In this document: piece by piece, positions 17,092 through 27,600 of the stretch
Layout: each line of letters starts with the position of its first letter
How positions within the stretch are numbered: the stretch's first letter is position 1
Origin: Marinobacterium iners DSM 11526
GTDB taxonomy: Bacteria; Pseudomonadota; Gammaproteobacteria; Pseudomonadales; Balneatricaceae
Length of the DNA: 64,000 nucleotides
Reading direction: 5' to 3'
NCBI RefSeq assembly: GCF_900107855.1
Contig: NZ_FNRJ01000012.1
Coordinates: 58,843-122,842 of the forward strand
The notes under the pieces: model-generated
Told to the model about the DNA's origin: nothing
Databases searched by the model: none
The model's input: only the letters and a program-made list of their open reading frames with translations
Program-made: the position numbers and the translations under genes

Positions 17092-18351
17092 ATGAGCGAG
17101 AATACTACCGTCAATTATGGAAAGGTAGTCACATTGCGACGTTTGATGCACAAGGCACAAATACGCAGTAATGTGGTGGGTATTATTACATCGGGCACCA
17201 TTCTGACCATTTTAGGTTTGTATGCACTGGTTAACTTGGCTGACCACAATCAGAATCTCGTTAGTCGTGTTTTGTCCTACACACTTGAAGCGGCTGTGGT
17301 TTTTAAGGATGAAGATGCCATACGCGAAGGGATTGATCTGGTTGCAGAAACCGAGAGGCTCTCTGGTGTCGTCGTGCTTGATGAGCAAGGCCGGTCCTTG
17401 TACGAATGGGATACCGCTGGCGCAACAAAATGGGGACAAATCGAGAGACAGGTTTTGGGGTTCATACTGGACCAACCCCGGGTTGTACCTGTCCGCCATA
17501 ACGGTAAACATGTTGGCGAGCTGAAGATATATACAGATGGTACAGTCTTCTTCATATTTCTGCTGTGCGGGGTTTTGGCTGTGTTTTTAAGCCTTCTCAT
17601 CAGCACGGTTGGTGCCAATATCGAAGGTGGTCGTATACACACCTTTATCTGCAAGTCAGTCAAGGACTTGGCTAACATTGCCCGAAAAATTGCTCGTGAG
17701 CGGTCATTCGAGCTCCGAGCTCCTCTGAGCTCCATTTATGAAATCAGGGAGCTGGCGGAAGACTTGAACATATTGCTCGATGAGATTGAAATATGGGAAG
17801 GTCATTTACAAAAGGAGAACACTTCTCTTAGCTATAAAGCTAACCATGACCCATTGACCGGGGTGTCTAACAGAGCATCTTTCGAAACCTTCCTGTCTCA
17901 GCAAGTTGATTCTTTTCTTGATGAAGGAGGGAAGTTTGCTCTGCTTTATATTGATGGCTATCGATTTAAGTCAATCAACGATACGTATGGGCATGCAGCG
18001 GGTGATGCTGTGCTGGTTGCTACGGCGAAACGGCTTGGCTCTCTGATTCGAGAGCAGGACAGGTTGGCTCGTCTTGGTGGTGATGAGTTTGCCATAGTGA
18101 TACAGCCTTTACAGCATGGCCAGGACCTTGAAGCAATTGTGAAAAAAATGGTCGACAGCATGTCTCATCCCATTGCATTAGATAATGGGGAGCAGGTTCC
18201 TTTTGCGCTTACGATAGGCGCAGTGGTATTCCCTCAGCATGGTGAAACGCCAAAAGATCTTATGCAGGCAGCGGATGAGGCTATGTATGCTGCCAAGAAA
18301 GATGGGAAAAATTACTATATTAGGGAATTTTTTAAAGGAGGAGAGGTGTGA
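17092..18351 (+). CDS. yfiN: YfiN-type membrane diguanylate cyclase
   Basis: A 419-residue inner-membrane enzyme making cyclic-di-GMP from two GTP. Order: TM1 about 27-49, a periplasmic PAS-like domain (50-150), TM2 151-173, a HAMP-like linker (178-235), and a GGDEF domain from about 248 with an intact GGDEF motif at 329-333. The product-inhibition site R320-E-Q-D323 lies five residues upstream. I chose ATG 17092, with GAGG about 9 bases upstream, rather than 17065, which would overlap yfiR. The stop overlaps the yfiB GTG. Activity is expected to be repressed by YfiR and released when YfiB sequesters YfiR, as shown in Pseudomonas. Confidence 0.94.
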   Translation: MSENTTVNYGKVVTLRRLMHKAQIRSNVVGIITSGTILTILGLYALVNLADHNQNLVSRVLSYTLEAAVVFKDEDAIREGIDLVAETERLSGVVVLDEQGRSLYEWDTAGATKWGQIERQVLGFILDQPRVVPVRHNGKHVGELKIYTDGTVFFIFLLCGVLAVFLSLLISTVGANIEGGRIHTFICKSVKDLANIARKIARERSFELRAPLSSIYEIRELAEDLNILLDEIEIWEGHLQKENTSLSYKANHDPLTGVSNRASFETFLSQQVDSFLDEGGKFALLYIDGYRFKSINDTYGHAAGDAVLVATAKRLGSLIREQDRLARLGGDEFAIVIQPLQHGQDLEAIVKKMVDSMSHPIALDNGEQVPFALTIGAVVFPQHGETPKDLMQAADEAMYAAKKDGKNYYIREFFKGGEV

Positions 18352-18818
18352 GGGTATTAATTGTATTTCTGTGTATGCTGACGTTAACGGCATGTCAGCT
18401 TTTTCAATCAGGAAATTTAAACTCCGAGCAGGTTGCTGTGCTGCAAAAACATGGTTTTTATATGTCGGATGAAGGCTGGGAGTTTGGCATGGCTGCCAAA
18501 GTACTATTCGAATTTGATTCTGACAATATAGCACCTGCCAGCCAGCAGAAGCTGGCAAATATTACGCATGACTTTCTTGATGTGGGTATCAGCGGGCTTA
18601 CTCTGGAGGGGCATACGGACGATTACGGAGACCCTGTATACAATGTTGAGTTGTCTGAGCGCCGTGCGAATGCTGTAGCTGAAGTTATGATTAATAACGG
18701 TATGCCAAGAGAAAACATTCAGGTGCGTGGCATTGGAGATGCCAAACCGATAGCTGACAACAGTACCTTGAGTGGGCGTATTGAAAACCGACGAGTGACC
18801 ATTATAGTGGCCAACTAA
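18348..18818 (+). CDS. yfiB: YfiB-like OmpA-domain lipoprotein
   Basis: A 156-residue outer-membrane lipoprotein. The signal MRVLIVFLCMLTLTAC has a lipobox with the lipidated Cys16. The OmpA/Pal peptidoglycan-binding domain (about 50-156) contains VLFEFDSDNIAPASQQKL, LEGHTDDYG and ELSERRANAVAEVMINNG. Starts with GTG overlapping the yfiN stop (GTGA). In characterised YfiBNR systems this protein senses the envelope and pulls YfiR away from YfiN. Confidence 0.92.
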   Translation: MRVLIVFLCMLTLTACQLFQSGNLNSEQVAVLQKHGFYMSDEGWEFGMAAKVLFEFDSDNIAPASQQKLANITHDFLDVGISGLTLEGHTDDYGDPVYNVELSERRANAVAEVMINNGMPRENIQVRGIGDAKPIADNSTLSGRIENRRVTIIVAN

Positions 18819-18857
18819 TATCACACCAAAAAGGGAGCAACCGAGGTCGGTATTCAC

Positions 18858-20231
18858 TTGAAGCGCTCACAACTGATTGCACTGATCCTCATCCCCCTGC
18901 TGTCAGCTCTGCTGTTGCTAACACCGGTTGCAGAGCTGTTTACCGGCCAGCAGCAGCTGTCGGCTCTGCTGATCATGGCCGGTATGGTGCTGTTTGCCAC
19001 CGGTGCACTGCCGGAGTTCGTCAGTGCTCTGTTGGTGCTGGTGCTGGCCATGCTGCTGTCGCTGGCGCCGGCGGAAGTCGTATTTTCGGGCCTGACCTCG
19101 ACAGCCTGCTGGCTGATTTTTTCGGGTCTGGTGATCGGTATCGCGATAGCGGAAACCGGCCTGGCACGGCGCATCTCTGACCGCTTCACTCGTTACCTGG
19201 ACAGCAGTTATGCACAGCTGATTACCGGCATCGTCTTCATGGGAGTGCTGCTGGGGTTTGTGATGCCCTCTTCAGTGGGGCGTGTGGTGCTTTTCATCCC
19301 GATTGCGTTGGCGATCGCTGAAAACTGCGGTTTTGCCAGAGGCAGCAAGGGCTATTACGGCGTATTGCTGGCAGCGGCCTTTGGCTGTCACCTGCCCACC
19401 TTTGCAATTCTTCCGGCCAATATCCCGAACATGATCATGATCGGTTCAGCCGAGAGTATCCACGGATGGACGCCGATGTTCACCGAGTATCTGTTGCTGC
19501 ATTTCCCGGTGCTGGGTCTGTTGAAGGCGGTGCTGTTGATTGGGGTGATCCTGCTGCTGTATCCGGATACCCCTCGGCGCGCAGCGCCGGTCAGCCGTAA
19601 CGGAAGGTTCAGCTTCCGAGAAAGCCGGCTGATGTTGATTATGCTGACAACGCTCGGATTCTGGCTGACAGATTCCATACACCACATCTCGGCGGCATGG
19701 ATCGGGCTGGCGGCGGCTACCGTTCTGTTGCTGCCCGGCGTGGGAATGGTGTCGCCCAAGAGTTTCAACGACAAGGTGAATATCAGCTCGATTCTGGTTG
19801 TGGCCGGGCTGTTGGGTATTGCAAGCTTGATCAACTACAGCCAGATCAGCCAGGTGGTGGGGGAACGGGTGCTCGACTGGTTGCCACTGGAGCCGGGCCG
19901 TGATGCAGTCAACTTTTTCTCCCTGTCGCTGGCGGCGATGCTGACCGGGGTGGTAGCCACCCTTGCGGGAGTGCCTGCTACCCTGACCCCGCTAGCCGGG
20001 CAGATCAGTCAGATGACGGGTTTCAGCCTGGAGGCGGTATTGATGACCCAGGTGTTTGGCTTTTCGACCATCGTGTTCACCTATCAATCCGTGCCACTGA
20101 TGATGGCGATGCCGCTGGCGGGGATCTCAATCGGGCATGCCGCTCGGCTGTGTCTGATTCTGGCCGCGCTGACGGTGGTGGTTTTGTTGCCACTGGATTA
20201 TCTCTGGTGGCAGCTGCTGGGCTGGATCTAG
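18858..20231 (+). CDS. SLC13/DASS-type anion permease
   Basis: A 457-residue integral membrane protein with about 12 hydrophobic segments. Segments such as FVMPSSVGRVVLFIPIALAI (about 138-157) and the mirrored ATLAGVPATLTPLAGQIS (about 375-392) resemble the two ion/substrate hairpins of divalent-anion:Na+ symporters. The family carries di- and tricarboxylates or sulfate; the substrate here is not readable. The start is TTG 18858 with GAGG about 10 bases upstream; the next in-frame ATG is too far inside TM2. The end overlaps the convergent YjdF-like gene by 4 bp. Confidence 0.8.
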   Translation: MKRSQLIALILIPLLSALLLLTPVAELFTGQQQLSALLIMAGMVLFATGALPEFVSALLVLVLAMLLSLAPAEVVFSGLTSTACWLIFSGLVIGIAIAETGLARRISDRFTRYLDSSYAQLITGIVFMGVLLGFVMPSSVGRVVLFIPIALAIAENCGFARGSKGYYGVLLAAAFGCHLPTFAILPANIPNMIMIGSAESIHGWTPMFTEYLLLHFPVLGLLKAVLLIGVILLLYPDTPRRAAPVSRNGRFSFRESRLMLIMLTTLGFWLTDSIHHISAAWIGLAAATVLLLPGVGMVSPKSFNDKVNISSILVVAGLLGIASLINYSQISQVVGERVLDWLPLEPGRDAVNFFSLSLAAMLTGVVATLAGVPATLTPLAGQISQMTGFSLEAVLMTQVFGFSTIVFTYQSVPLMMAMPLAGISIGHAARLCLILAALTVVVLLPLDYLWWQLLGWI

Positions 20232-20887
20232 CGTCGAAACAGCTGCGGATTGCGGGCGACGAAAGCGTCGATCCAGCGTTCAAGCAGCGATTTCTGACCC
20301 GGATTTTTCAAGTAGCGCCAGCCCAGTATGGAAATGACCAGTGCGCCGACAGCATCCACGATCAGGTCCCACATGGTGTCGGTCAATCCGGAGGGGTCCC
20401 CCAGCATTGGCTTTTGCATGTTCATGCCGAGCAGGGAGTCCATGGCAAACTCGAAAATTTCCCAGAGCGCGCCCATGCCGAGTGCAAACATAAAGGCAAA
20501 AAAGGCGACAAAGCCGGGCTTCATATGGACATGGATGTCATCAATCTCATTCATGATGTGTACCAGCAAAAAGCCGACAATCCCCAGCAGAAAGCCGGAA
20601 AGCGTGTGCAGCGCCATATCCCACCACCAGAAGCGGGTGTAGTAATCACGAATCTCACCCAAAAACAGGGATGCAAACACAAAGCAGATTGCGGCCAGTT
20701 GCAGATCCGGTGGAATGTGAATCCTGAAACGGCGTTCAAATACCAGTGGCAGAAGTGTGATCAGAATGATCATGCCGCTGAGAAAGGCGGTAAACCAGCG
20801 CTGGTTCCAGATCGCCAGTACCGCCTCCAGCAACAGTATCAGTTGCAGCACCAGCGTGATTCTTTGGTGAGTGGTGCGAATCCTCAT
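20228..20887 (-). CDS. DUF2238/YjdF-like inner-membrane protein
   Basis: A 219-residue protein with about six transmembrane segments. It carries the charged motifs of this family: RDYYTRFWWWDMALHTLSGF (about 80-99), HMKPGFVAFFAFMFALGMGA, LWEIFEFAMD and DTMWDLIVDAVGA. Function unknown; the conserved D/E/H residues within membrane segments suggest metal or proton handling. Monocistronic, convergent with the permease and divergent from the glutaredoxin gene. Confidence 0.85.
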   Translation of the reverse strand: MRIRTTHQRITLVLQLILLLEAVLAIWNQRWFTAFLSGMIILITLLPLVFERRFRIHIPPDLQLAAICFVFASLFLGEIRDYYTRFWWWDMALHTLSGFLLGIVGFLLVHIMNEIDDIHVHMKPGFVAFFAFMFALGMGALWEIFEFAMDSLLGMNMQKPMLGDPSGLTDTMWDLIVDAVGALVISILGWRYLKNPGQKSLLERWIDAFVARNPQLFRR

Positions 20888-20978
20888 GGGGTGTCCCTGT
20901 ACTCCCTTGTTGGGTCATTGGCTCAATGCTCGGATATACTCTCAGCATAACGCGTTTGTGTAGCCTTGGAGATAGCCT

Positions 20979-21635
20979 GTGTCACGATTGTATGTTTACG
21001 ACCACTGCCCCTTTTGCATTCGCACCCTGATGGTGGCGCACTACCGACAGGTCAGCGATCTTGAGCAGGTGGTGTTGCTCAATGATGATGAGGCGAGCTG
21101 CCAGCGTCTGATCGGCAAGAAGATGGTGCCGATCTTTGAACATCAGGGTGTGGCCATAGGTGAGAGCATGGATATTGCCAAACTGCTGGATGAGCTGGGG
21201 GAGGGGCCCAAAACGCTGCGTCCACTGCAACTTGCTGAAGCAACCCAGCCTCGGCTGCAGCCGGTTCAGGCGCACAGCTGGGCGCTGACCTTTCCCCGAG
21301 TGACTCAAATCGGTATGAAAACCTTCGCAACTGAATCGGCGCGGGACTATTTCCGTCATAACAAGGAAGCGATGTTGGGGCTCAGCTTTGAGCAGGCGCT
21401 GGCTGAAACCGAAGCGCATAAAGCTGTTATCGAGCGTGTGTTGGCGGAACTGCCGCCGTTAACGCTGCCGTCAGAGCAAGGCCACACCTTGAGCTGGAAC
21501 GATGTTATGAATTTTCCGCCGTTGCAGTATCTCACGATGGTGAAAGGCCTGACGTTCCCGCCACGGCTGCAACAGTGGTTGCAGGAGGTCGCCGAGCTGG
21601 GTGGTGTAGAGCTGTATTTTGATCGTGCGATTTAG
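20979..21635 (+). CDS. grxB: Glutaredoxin 2
   Basis: A GST-shaped glutaredoxin of 218 residues (E. coli Grx2 has 215). The thioredoxin-like N-terminal domain has the redox motif C10-P-F-C13 and the cis-proline segment KKMVPIF, and an all-helical GST C-terminal domain follows (about 85-215). It reduces protein disulfides or glutathione adducts in the cytoplasm. The start is GTG 20979 with GGAG about 8 bases upstream. Followed 10 bp later by a cytochrome c' gene. Confidence 0.93.
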   Translation: MSRLYVYDHCPFCIRTLMVAHYRQVSDLEQVVLLNDDEASCQRLIGKKMVPIFEHQGVAIGESMDIAKLLDELGEGPKTLRPLQLAEATQPRLQPVQAHSWALTFPRVTQIGMKTFATESARDYFRHNKEAMLGLSFEQALAETEAHKAVIERVLAELPPLTLPSEQGHTLSWNDVMNFPPLQYLTMVKGLTFPPRLQQWLQEVAELGGVELYFDRAI

Positions 21636-21645
21636 GGTGAAGCGA

Positions 21646-22104
21646 ATGAACATTAAAGCTGTCTTGCTGGGTGTGGTGTTGAGTGTGTCGATACTGCCCG
21701 TTATGGCAGAGTCGGATCTGGACGCCGCCATTGAGTACCGCCAGGGTGTGTTCACGGCGATGGAATGGAATCTTGGGCCGCTGGCCGCGATGGCGCAGGG
21801 GCGGGTGGCGTTTGATGCCGAAGAGTTCGCGCAGCGTTCTGAACGGCTGGTATTCCTCAGTCATCTCACGGGGGAAGGCTTCACGGATCCGGCGAGCGGT
21901 CGAAGCAGCCACGTGGAAACAAGAGCGTCATGGCAGATATGGGAAGCAAAATCGCGCTTCGACAACCTGATGAGTGAGATGCAGGTTCGCCTGATGACAT
22001 TGAATGAAGCGGCTTCACAGGGGCAGGGGCGCGAACAACTGAGGCCGCTGCTGGGGCGCGTGGCACAAAGCTGCAAGGCCTGCCATGACAAGTTCAGGGA
22101 CTGA
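21646..22104 (+). CDS. Cytochrome c' / c556-type periplasmic haem protein
   Basis: A 152-residue protein with a signal peptide (1-21, ILPVMA) and a four-helix cytochrome c' body. The haem attachment site CKACH is at 143-147, close to the C-terminus as usual for the class. An upstream in-frame start at 21619 would extend it into grxB; ATG 21646 directly precedes the signal peptide. Proposed roles in relatives are NO binding or electron transfer; none is evident from neighbours. Confidence 0.9.
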   Translation: MNIKAVLLGVVLSVSILPVMAESDLDAAIEYRQGVFTAMEWNLGPLAAMAQGRVAFDAEEFAQRSERLVFLSHLTGEGFTDPASGRSSHVETRASWQIWEAKSRFDNLMSEMQVRLMTLNEAASQGQGREQLRPLLGRVAQSCKACHDKFRD

Positions 22105-22129
22105 TCAGGCATAGCGCTTACTCATAAAC

Positions 22130-22163
22130 AAAAGCCCCGCAGACTCTCGCCTGCGGGGCTTTT
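22130..22163. terminator. Bidirectional terminator between cytochrome c' and glcB
   Basis: AAAAGCCCCGCAG pairs perfectly with CTGCGGGGCTTTT across an 8-base loop; 13-bp stem with A/T runs on both sides, serving the two convergent genes. Confidence 0.93.
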
Positions 22164-22187
22164 ATTGCATACACGCTTGAAGCTGGT

Positions 22188-24365
22188 TCAGCCGGCCTGC
22201 TTGGCCTTCAGTTCCAGACGACGGCGGTGCAGCACCGGCTCGGTGTAGCCGCTGGGCTGTTCACAACCCTTGAGCACCAGTTCGCAGGCAGCCTGGAACG
22301 CGATGCTGTCATCGAAGTTCGGCGCCATCGGCTGATACAGGGCATCACCGGCGTTCTGACGATCTACCACCGCTGCCATGCGCTGCAAGGTTTCCATTAC
22401 CTGCTCTTCAGTGCAAATGCCGTGGTGCAGCCAGTTGGCAATGTGTTGGCTGGAGATGCGCAGAGTGGCACGGTCTTCCATCAGGCCCACATCGTTGATA
22501 TCCGGTACCTTGGAACAGCCCACACCCTGATCGACCCAGCGTACCACGTAGCCGAGGATGCCCTGGGCATTGTTGTCCAGTTCCTGCTGGATCTCTTCGG
22601 CGCTCCAGTTGGGATTCTGCGCAACCGGAATGGTCAGAATATCGTCCAGGCTGGCGCGGGTGCGGTTCTTCAGCTCTTGCTGGCGTGCAAAAACGTCCAC
22701 CTGGTGATAGTGCAGGGCGTGCAAGGCAGCGGCCGTCGGGGACGGTACCCAGGCGGTGTTGGCACCGGCCATCGGGTGGCCGATCTTTTGTTCCAGCATG
22801 TTGGCCATCAGGTCCGGCATCGCCCACATGCCCTTGCCGATCTGGGCACGACCACTGAGGCCACAGGCCAAGCCGGTGTCGACGTTCCAGTCTTCGTAAG
22901 CCTTGATCCAGGCGGCGCCTTTCATGTCGCCCTTGCGAATCATCGGGCCGGCTTCCATGGAAGTGTGGATCTCGTCACCGGTACGGTCGAGGAAGCCGGT
23001 GTTGATGAACACCACGCGTTCCTTGGCGGCACGGATACATTCTTTCAGGTTGACGGTGGTGCGGCGCTCCTCGTCCATGATGCCCATCTTCATGGTGAAA
23101 CGGGGCAGGCCAAGGGCGTCTTCCACACGGCTGAACAGTTCGTTGGCGAAGGCTACTTCTTCCGGGCCGTGCATTTTCGGCTTCACGATGTAGATGGAGC
23201 CGGTGGTGGCGTTGCGGAACGGGCCGTTGCCCTTGATATCGTGCAATGAAATCAGGGTGGTGACCACGCCATCCATGATGCCTTCAGGAATCTCGTTGCC
23301 GTCGCGGTCGATGATGGCCGGGTTGGTCATCAGGTGGCCCACGTTGCGCACGAACATCAGGCTACGGCCTTTCAACGCCAGGCTGCCGCCATTTGCCGCA
23401 GTGTACTCGCGATCCGGGTTCATGCGGCGAGTGAAGGTTTTGCCACCTTTCTGGATCTCTTCCGTCAGGGTGCCCTGCATCAGGCCCAGCCAGTTGCGGT
23501 AGGCCAGTACCTTGTCTTCGGCATCGACGGCGGCAACCGAATCTTCGCAGTCCATGATGGTGGTTAGCGCCGCTTCCATCAGGATGTCCTTCACGCCGGC
23601 AGCGTCGGACTTGCCGATCTGGCTGTCGCGGTCGATCTGGATTTCGAAATGCAGACCGTTGTGCTGGATCAGAATGGCGGTCGGGTTGCTGGCGCTGCCG
23701 TTGTAGCCGATCAGCTGGGCACTGTCCTCAAGACCGGTTTCACCACCATCACGTAGCACAACACACAGCTGGCCGTTCTGAATGCTGTAGCCGGCCGAAT
23801 CCTTGTGCGATGCATCCTTGAGCGGGGCGCTCTGATCAAGGAAGTCACGACCGAAGGCGATCACCTTGGCTCCACGAGCCGGGTTGTAGCCCTGCCCCTT
23901 CTCGGCACCGTTCGCTTCCGATATGGCATCGGTGCCGTACAGTGCATCGTACAGGCTGCCCCATCGGGCGTTGGCCGCGTTCAGTGCGTAACGGGCGTTC
24001 ATCACCGGTACGACCAGCTGGGGGCCGGCCATGGTAGCCATTTCCGGGTCCACGTTCTCGGTGGTGGCGGTGAAGTTTTCGCCTTCGGGCAGCAAATACC
24101 CGATCTCCTGCAGGAAGGATTTGTAGGCATCAAAACTGAAGGCAGTGCCACGGTTGTCGCGGTGCCAGGCATCGATCTGTGCCTGCAAGGCGTCACGTTT
24201 GGCCAGCAGCTCACGGTTACGCGGTGCGAGGTCGTGCACGATGCTGTCGAAGCGGCTCCAGAACTGCTCCACCTCGACGCCGGTGCCCGGCAGTGCTTCA
24301 GTGTTGATGAAATCGTAAAGCTCTTTGGCGACCTGCAGGCCACCGACCTGTACCCGTTGGCTCAT
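22188..24365 (-). CDS. glcB: Malate synthase G
   Basis: Condenses glyoxylate with acetyl-CoA to malate in the glyoxylate/glycolate route. The 725-residue length from ATG 24365 equals the isoform-G size; an upstream in-frame start at 24464 would add 33 unusual residues. Family segments include the N-terminal [20 protein letters not shown], the core [19 protein letters not shown] with DCEDS at the Mg/glyoxylate site, [32 protein letters not shown], and the C-terminal [15 protein letters not shown]. Single gene; no glc operon partners nearby. Confidence 0.97.
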   Translation of the reverse strand: MSQRVQVGGLQVAKELYDFINTEALPGTGVEVEQFWSRFDSIVHDLAPRNRELLAKRDALQAQIDAWHRDNRGTAFSFDAYKSFLQEIGYLLPEGENFTATTENVDPEMATMAGPQLVVPVMNARYALNAANARWGSLYDALYGTDAISEANGAEKGQGYNPARGAKVIAFGRDFLDQSAPLKDASHKDSAGYSIQNGQLCVVLRDGGETGLEDSAQLIGYNGSASNPTAILIQHNGLHFEIQIDRDSQIGKSDAAGVKDILMEAALTTIMDCEDSVAAVDAEDKVLAYRNWLGLMQGTLTEEIQKGGKTFTRRMNPDREYTAANGGSLALKGRSLMFVRNVGHLMTNPAIIDRDGNEIPEGIMDGVVTTLISLHDIKGNGPFRNATTGSIYIVKPKMHGPEEVAFANELFSRVEDALGLPRFTMKMGIMDEERRTTVNLKECIRAAKERVVFINTGFLDRTGDEIHTSMEAGPMIRKGDMKGAAWIKAYEDWNVDTGLACGLSGRAQIGKGMWAMPDLMANMLEQKIGHPMAGANTAWVPSPTAAALHALHYHQVDVFARQQELKNRTRASLDDILTIPVAQNPNWSAEEIQQELDNNAQGILGYVVRWVDQGVGCSKVPDINDVGLMEDRATLRISSQHIANWLHHGICTEEQVMETLQRMAAVVDRQNAGDALYQPMAPNFDDSIAFQAACELVLKGCEQPSGYTEPVLHRRRLELKAKQAG

Positions 24366-24699
24366 CTTCTTGCCCCAATTGATTGAATCATCTGCTCCGG
24401 TGCAGTCCGGCAGCAGCAGGAATAACTGTCCATCAAAGGATTGTGCATTGCGAAAATAGCGCAAAAAAACGCGCCTGTCCCGCGTTTGCGCCTAAAGTAT
24501 GAAGAAGTGGCTCAATGGTGGGGTTTTAGTGAAAGATCGCGGGTTGTTGACAGTTTTTCGCGAATGTTTGGTTGTTTTTTTACAAGACGGTCAGTGTGTA
24601 TTCCGGTATGTGTGCATCTGCACTGTACCGACCCCGGCTTGTCGTAAATTTAGAACAACCGGCCCGCAGGCCGGTTGATGCACTCGCTTCCGCTGCAGC
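24366..24699. other. 334-bp intergenic region between mscK and glcB
   Basis: Holds a strong hairpin at 24656-24677 (CAACCGGCC-CGCA-GGCCGGTTG) just past the mscK stop, probably its 3' end, and the presumed glcB promoter region. No additional gene or convincing operator is seen. Confidence 0.6.
24656..24677 (-). terminator. Hairpin terminator candidate of the MscK-type gene
   Basis: A 9-bp perfect GC-rich stem with a 4-base loop, 23 bp after the stop, followed on the minus strand by TTCTAAATTT. Confidence 0.6.
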
Positions 24700-27600
24700 T
24701 CAGGCAGTTTCGGGGCCTGGGGTCGGCTTGGCGCGGTGCAGGTGTACATCGAGCTGCGGGAACGCGATCTCGATGCCGTTTTCATTGAACGTTTTGTTGA
24801 TTGCCTTGTTCAGCTCATCCGTAACCGGGACGCGATCGGACATAGTGCTGACAAATACGCGCAGATCGATCTGCAGGCTGCTGTCGGCGAACTCTCTGAA
24901 ATAGGCATCGGGTTCGGGATCATCAAGCACGCGCGGGTTGTTGTGCGCGACTTCCAGCAGCAGTTTTTCGGCCAGCTCCTCGTCGCTGCCATAGGCGATA
25001 CCGATCTTGATTACGACCCGAGTAATGGCATCGCTGAGTGACCAGTTGATCAGTTGATTGGTGATAAACGTCTTGTTGGGGATGATCACCTCCTTGCGGT
25101 CCCAGTCGGTGATGGTGGTGGCCCGGATCTGGATACGGGACACGGTACCGGTGACATCGCCCAGTGTGACGGTGTCACCGATTCGGACCGGCTTTTCAAA
25201 CAGGATAATCAGGCCCGAGACGAAGTTGGCTACGATCTCCTGCAAACCAAAGCCCAGGCCCACACCCAGAGCGGCAATCAGCCATTGCAGCTTGCCCCAT
25301 TCCAGCCCGAACTGGCTGATGGCAACCAGCACACCAACCAGAATCAGGGTGTATTTCAGCAGGGTGGTGATGGCGTAGCTGGTACCGGGTGTCAGATCGA
25401 GGTGGCGCAGGGCCAGCAGTTCCAGCAGCCCCGGCAGGTTCTGGGCCGCCATAATGCTGATCCATAGCACCAGCAACCCCAGGATAAGATCACGCAGAGT
25501 GACATGGGTGAGTATCTGTTCCGCCCCCTGCTGAGAGAGGCTGCTCCAGAGTTGTACACTTTCCAGTACCTGCAGTGTCGGCAGGAAATCGCCCAGTGTC
25601 AGCCACAGCATGATGCCCAGCAGCAGCAGGGTAAGGCTTTTCAGCAGTATCCGAGACTGATCTGAGATGGTCTGCAGATCAAGGTAGTTTTCCTTTAGCG
25701 GTGCACTGTTGTCTTCACTGTTTTCGCGTGCGGCCACCAGCTCGGCCCTGCGAGCGCGGGCGCGGCTGAACGCCAGACGGCGCTCGGCGATCAACAGCCA
25801 GCGCAGGCCGAGCTTGAACACCAGAAAGGCGCCCAGCACCTGCAGAATCACCACCAGCAGGATCAGCATGAAGAACAGTGCGGTGAGGATATAGCCCCAG
25901 ACACCGAGCAGGAACATGGCGATGTTGAACAGAATCAACATCGCGATCCAAAGGTGGGCGCTCTGCCACCAGCGCCGGCCCTGTGTCATCTGATTCAGCT
26001 CATGGCTGACACGCCAGATACCGCGCCAGAACAGAATCAGGGAAAGTGTCAGCAGCAGGAAGATCAGCCGCCCCAGACCGGTTTGCAGTTCGGGAGAGTT
26101 GTAGCTGTCGATCAGCAGCCACAGACTCAGTAACGGGGTGCCAAGCCAGAACAGCAGATGCAGCTGTCGTTTCAGGCGTTTGGCAAGCGCTTCGGGGGTT
26201 GCAAAATGACCGCAGAAAAGGCCATCAGGGACCCGTAGCCACTGCAGTACAGTGCCGTACAACAGCAGACTGGCAGCCCAGAGCAGCATCAGCTGTTGCA
26301 GCGCAAAGTGATCGGGGTGCGATGGATTGAGACTGTGTTCGCGCAACAGGATCAACAGCAGCGGCAAGGGGGCTGCAATCAAAGGAGCGAGCAGATACAG
26401 ACGCAATGTGCGGGCAAAACGGTCATGCACTACGTTGCCCAGCTCGCGTACCCAGCGGGCGCGATTCTGGCGCTGATAGCGCTGCAGCCAGAATGCCAAC
26501 AACAGGCTCATGACGAACATGATCACGCTCAACCCCAGTTGAGGAGTCTCATTCCATACCGCGGTTTGTGGCATGGGCTTCAGTTGCTGTGACAGAAGGC
26601 TGAAGCCGGAGACAACCTGCCCAGGCCAGGAGGCAGATATGGGAGTGACCACCGGCAGCCACAGCAACTGGCGTGCAATCAGGCCTCGAGCCTGTGAAAT
26701 TCGCTCATTGAGCTGTTCCTGAACGGTTAGAAGTTGTGACAACTCACCGATCAGTTGTTGCCGGCGCTCCTGTATCCGGCTGAGCAGGTTTTCCTGACTG
26801 GCTTGCAGCTGCGTCAGCTGTTGCTGTTGTGCAGCGGACAGGGAAGCCTGTTCGGTGTTGGTCTGTGCATCCTGCTGTGCCCGCAAACGGTTGAAGTCGA
26901 GACTGCCAAGGCGTAAGGAGTTCAGCATCTGCCGTGTGGACAGCGTGTCGACCGGTCGTGAAAGGGACTGGGTGAAACGGCGCAACTCATAGCTGGCGCT
27001 GTAACTGTCCAGCTCCAGCTGTTGCTGGACGGTTTTGAGACTTTGGCTGACCAGGTTCAACTCCTGCTCCAGCGCATTGCGGCTGCGGGTAGCGGCCGCA
27101 CTGCGCTCGTTGAGTTGCCCCAGCTGCTCGGTCAGTTCGCGGTTGCGCTCGATCAACTCCCGTATCGGCCCGGGCTGCGTGGCTTCGGCACCTGCCTGAA
27201 TCAGGTTGCTCAGGGTGTTTTGCAGTTCATCCTGTCGCTTCTGCTCCAACAGCTGCTGCATCTGCGTCAGCTGTTCGCTCTCGGAGGTCAGCTGCTGCTG
27301 CAAATGACGCAGTTCCAGCCGGGCGCGTTCGCTTTCACCCGGCAGTGCCAGCAACTCCAGCTCCAGCGCCTGTATCTGGCTGTTGTGACGTTCCTGCAGT
27401 GCATTTTTCAGCTGCAGACGTGCATCGGTCAGTTGGCTGTCGCCCTCACCGGGAAAGTCGGGAATGCGAGGTGATGTCTGTTTCAAGTCTGCCAGCTGCT
27501 CACGCAGGGACACCAGCTTCTGCTCATTGAGCTCTGTCTGCTGCAACAGCTGGTCACGGCGCTGCTCCAGCTGCAGCAGAGCGGCCCGCTTAAGGGTCAA

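Noticed and set aside
22227..23249. 340-codon open frame antisense to glcB
   Set aside because: Shadow of malate synthase G; sequence is His/Gln/Val-rich and unlike a protein family.
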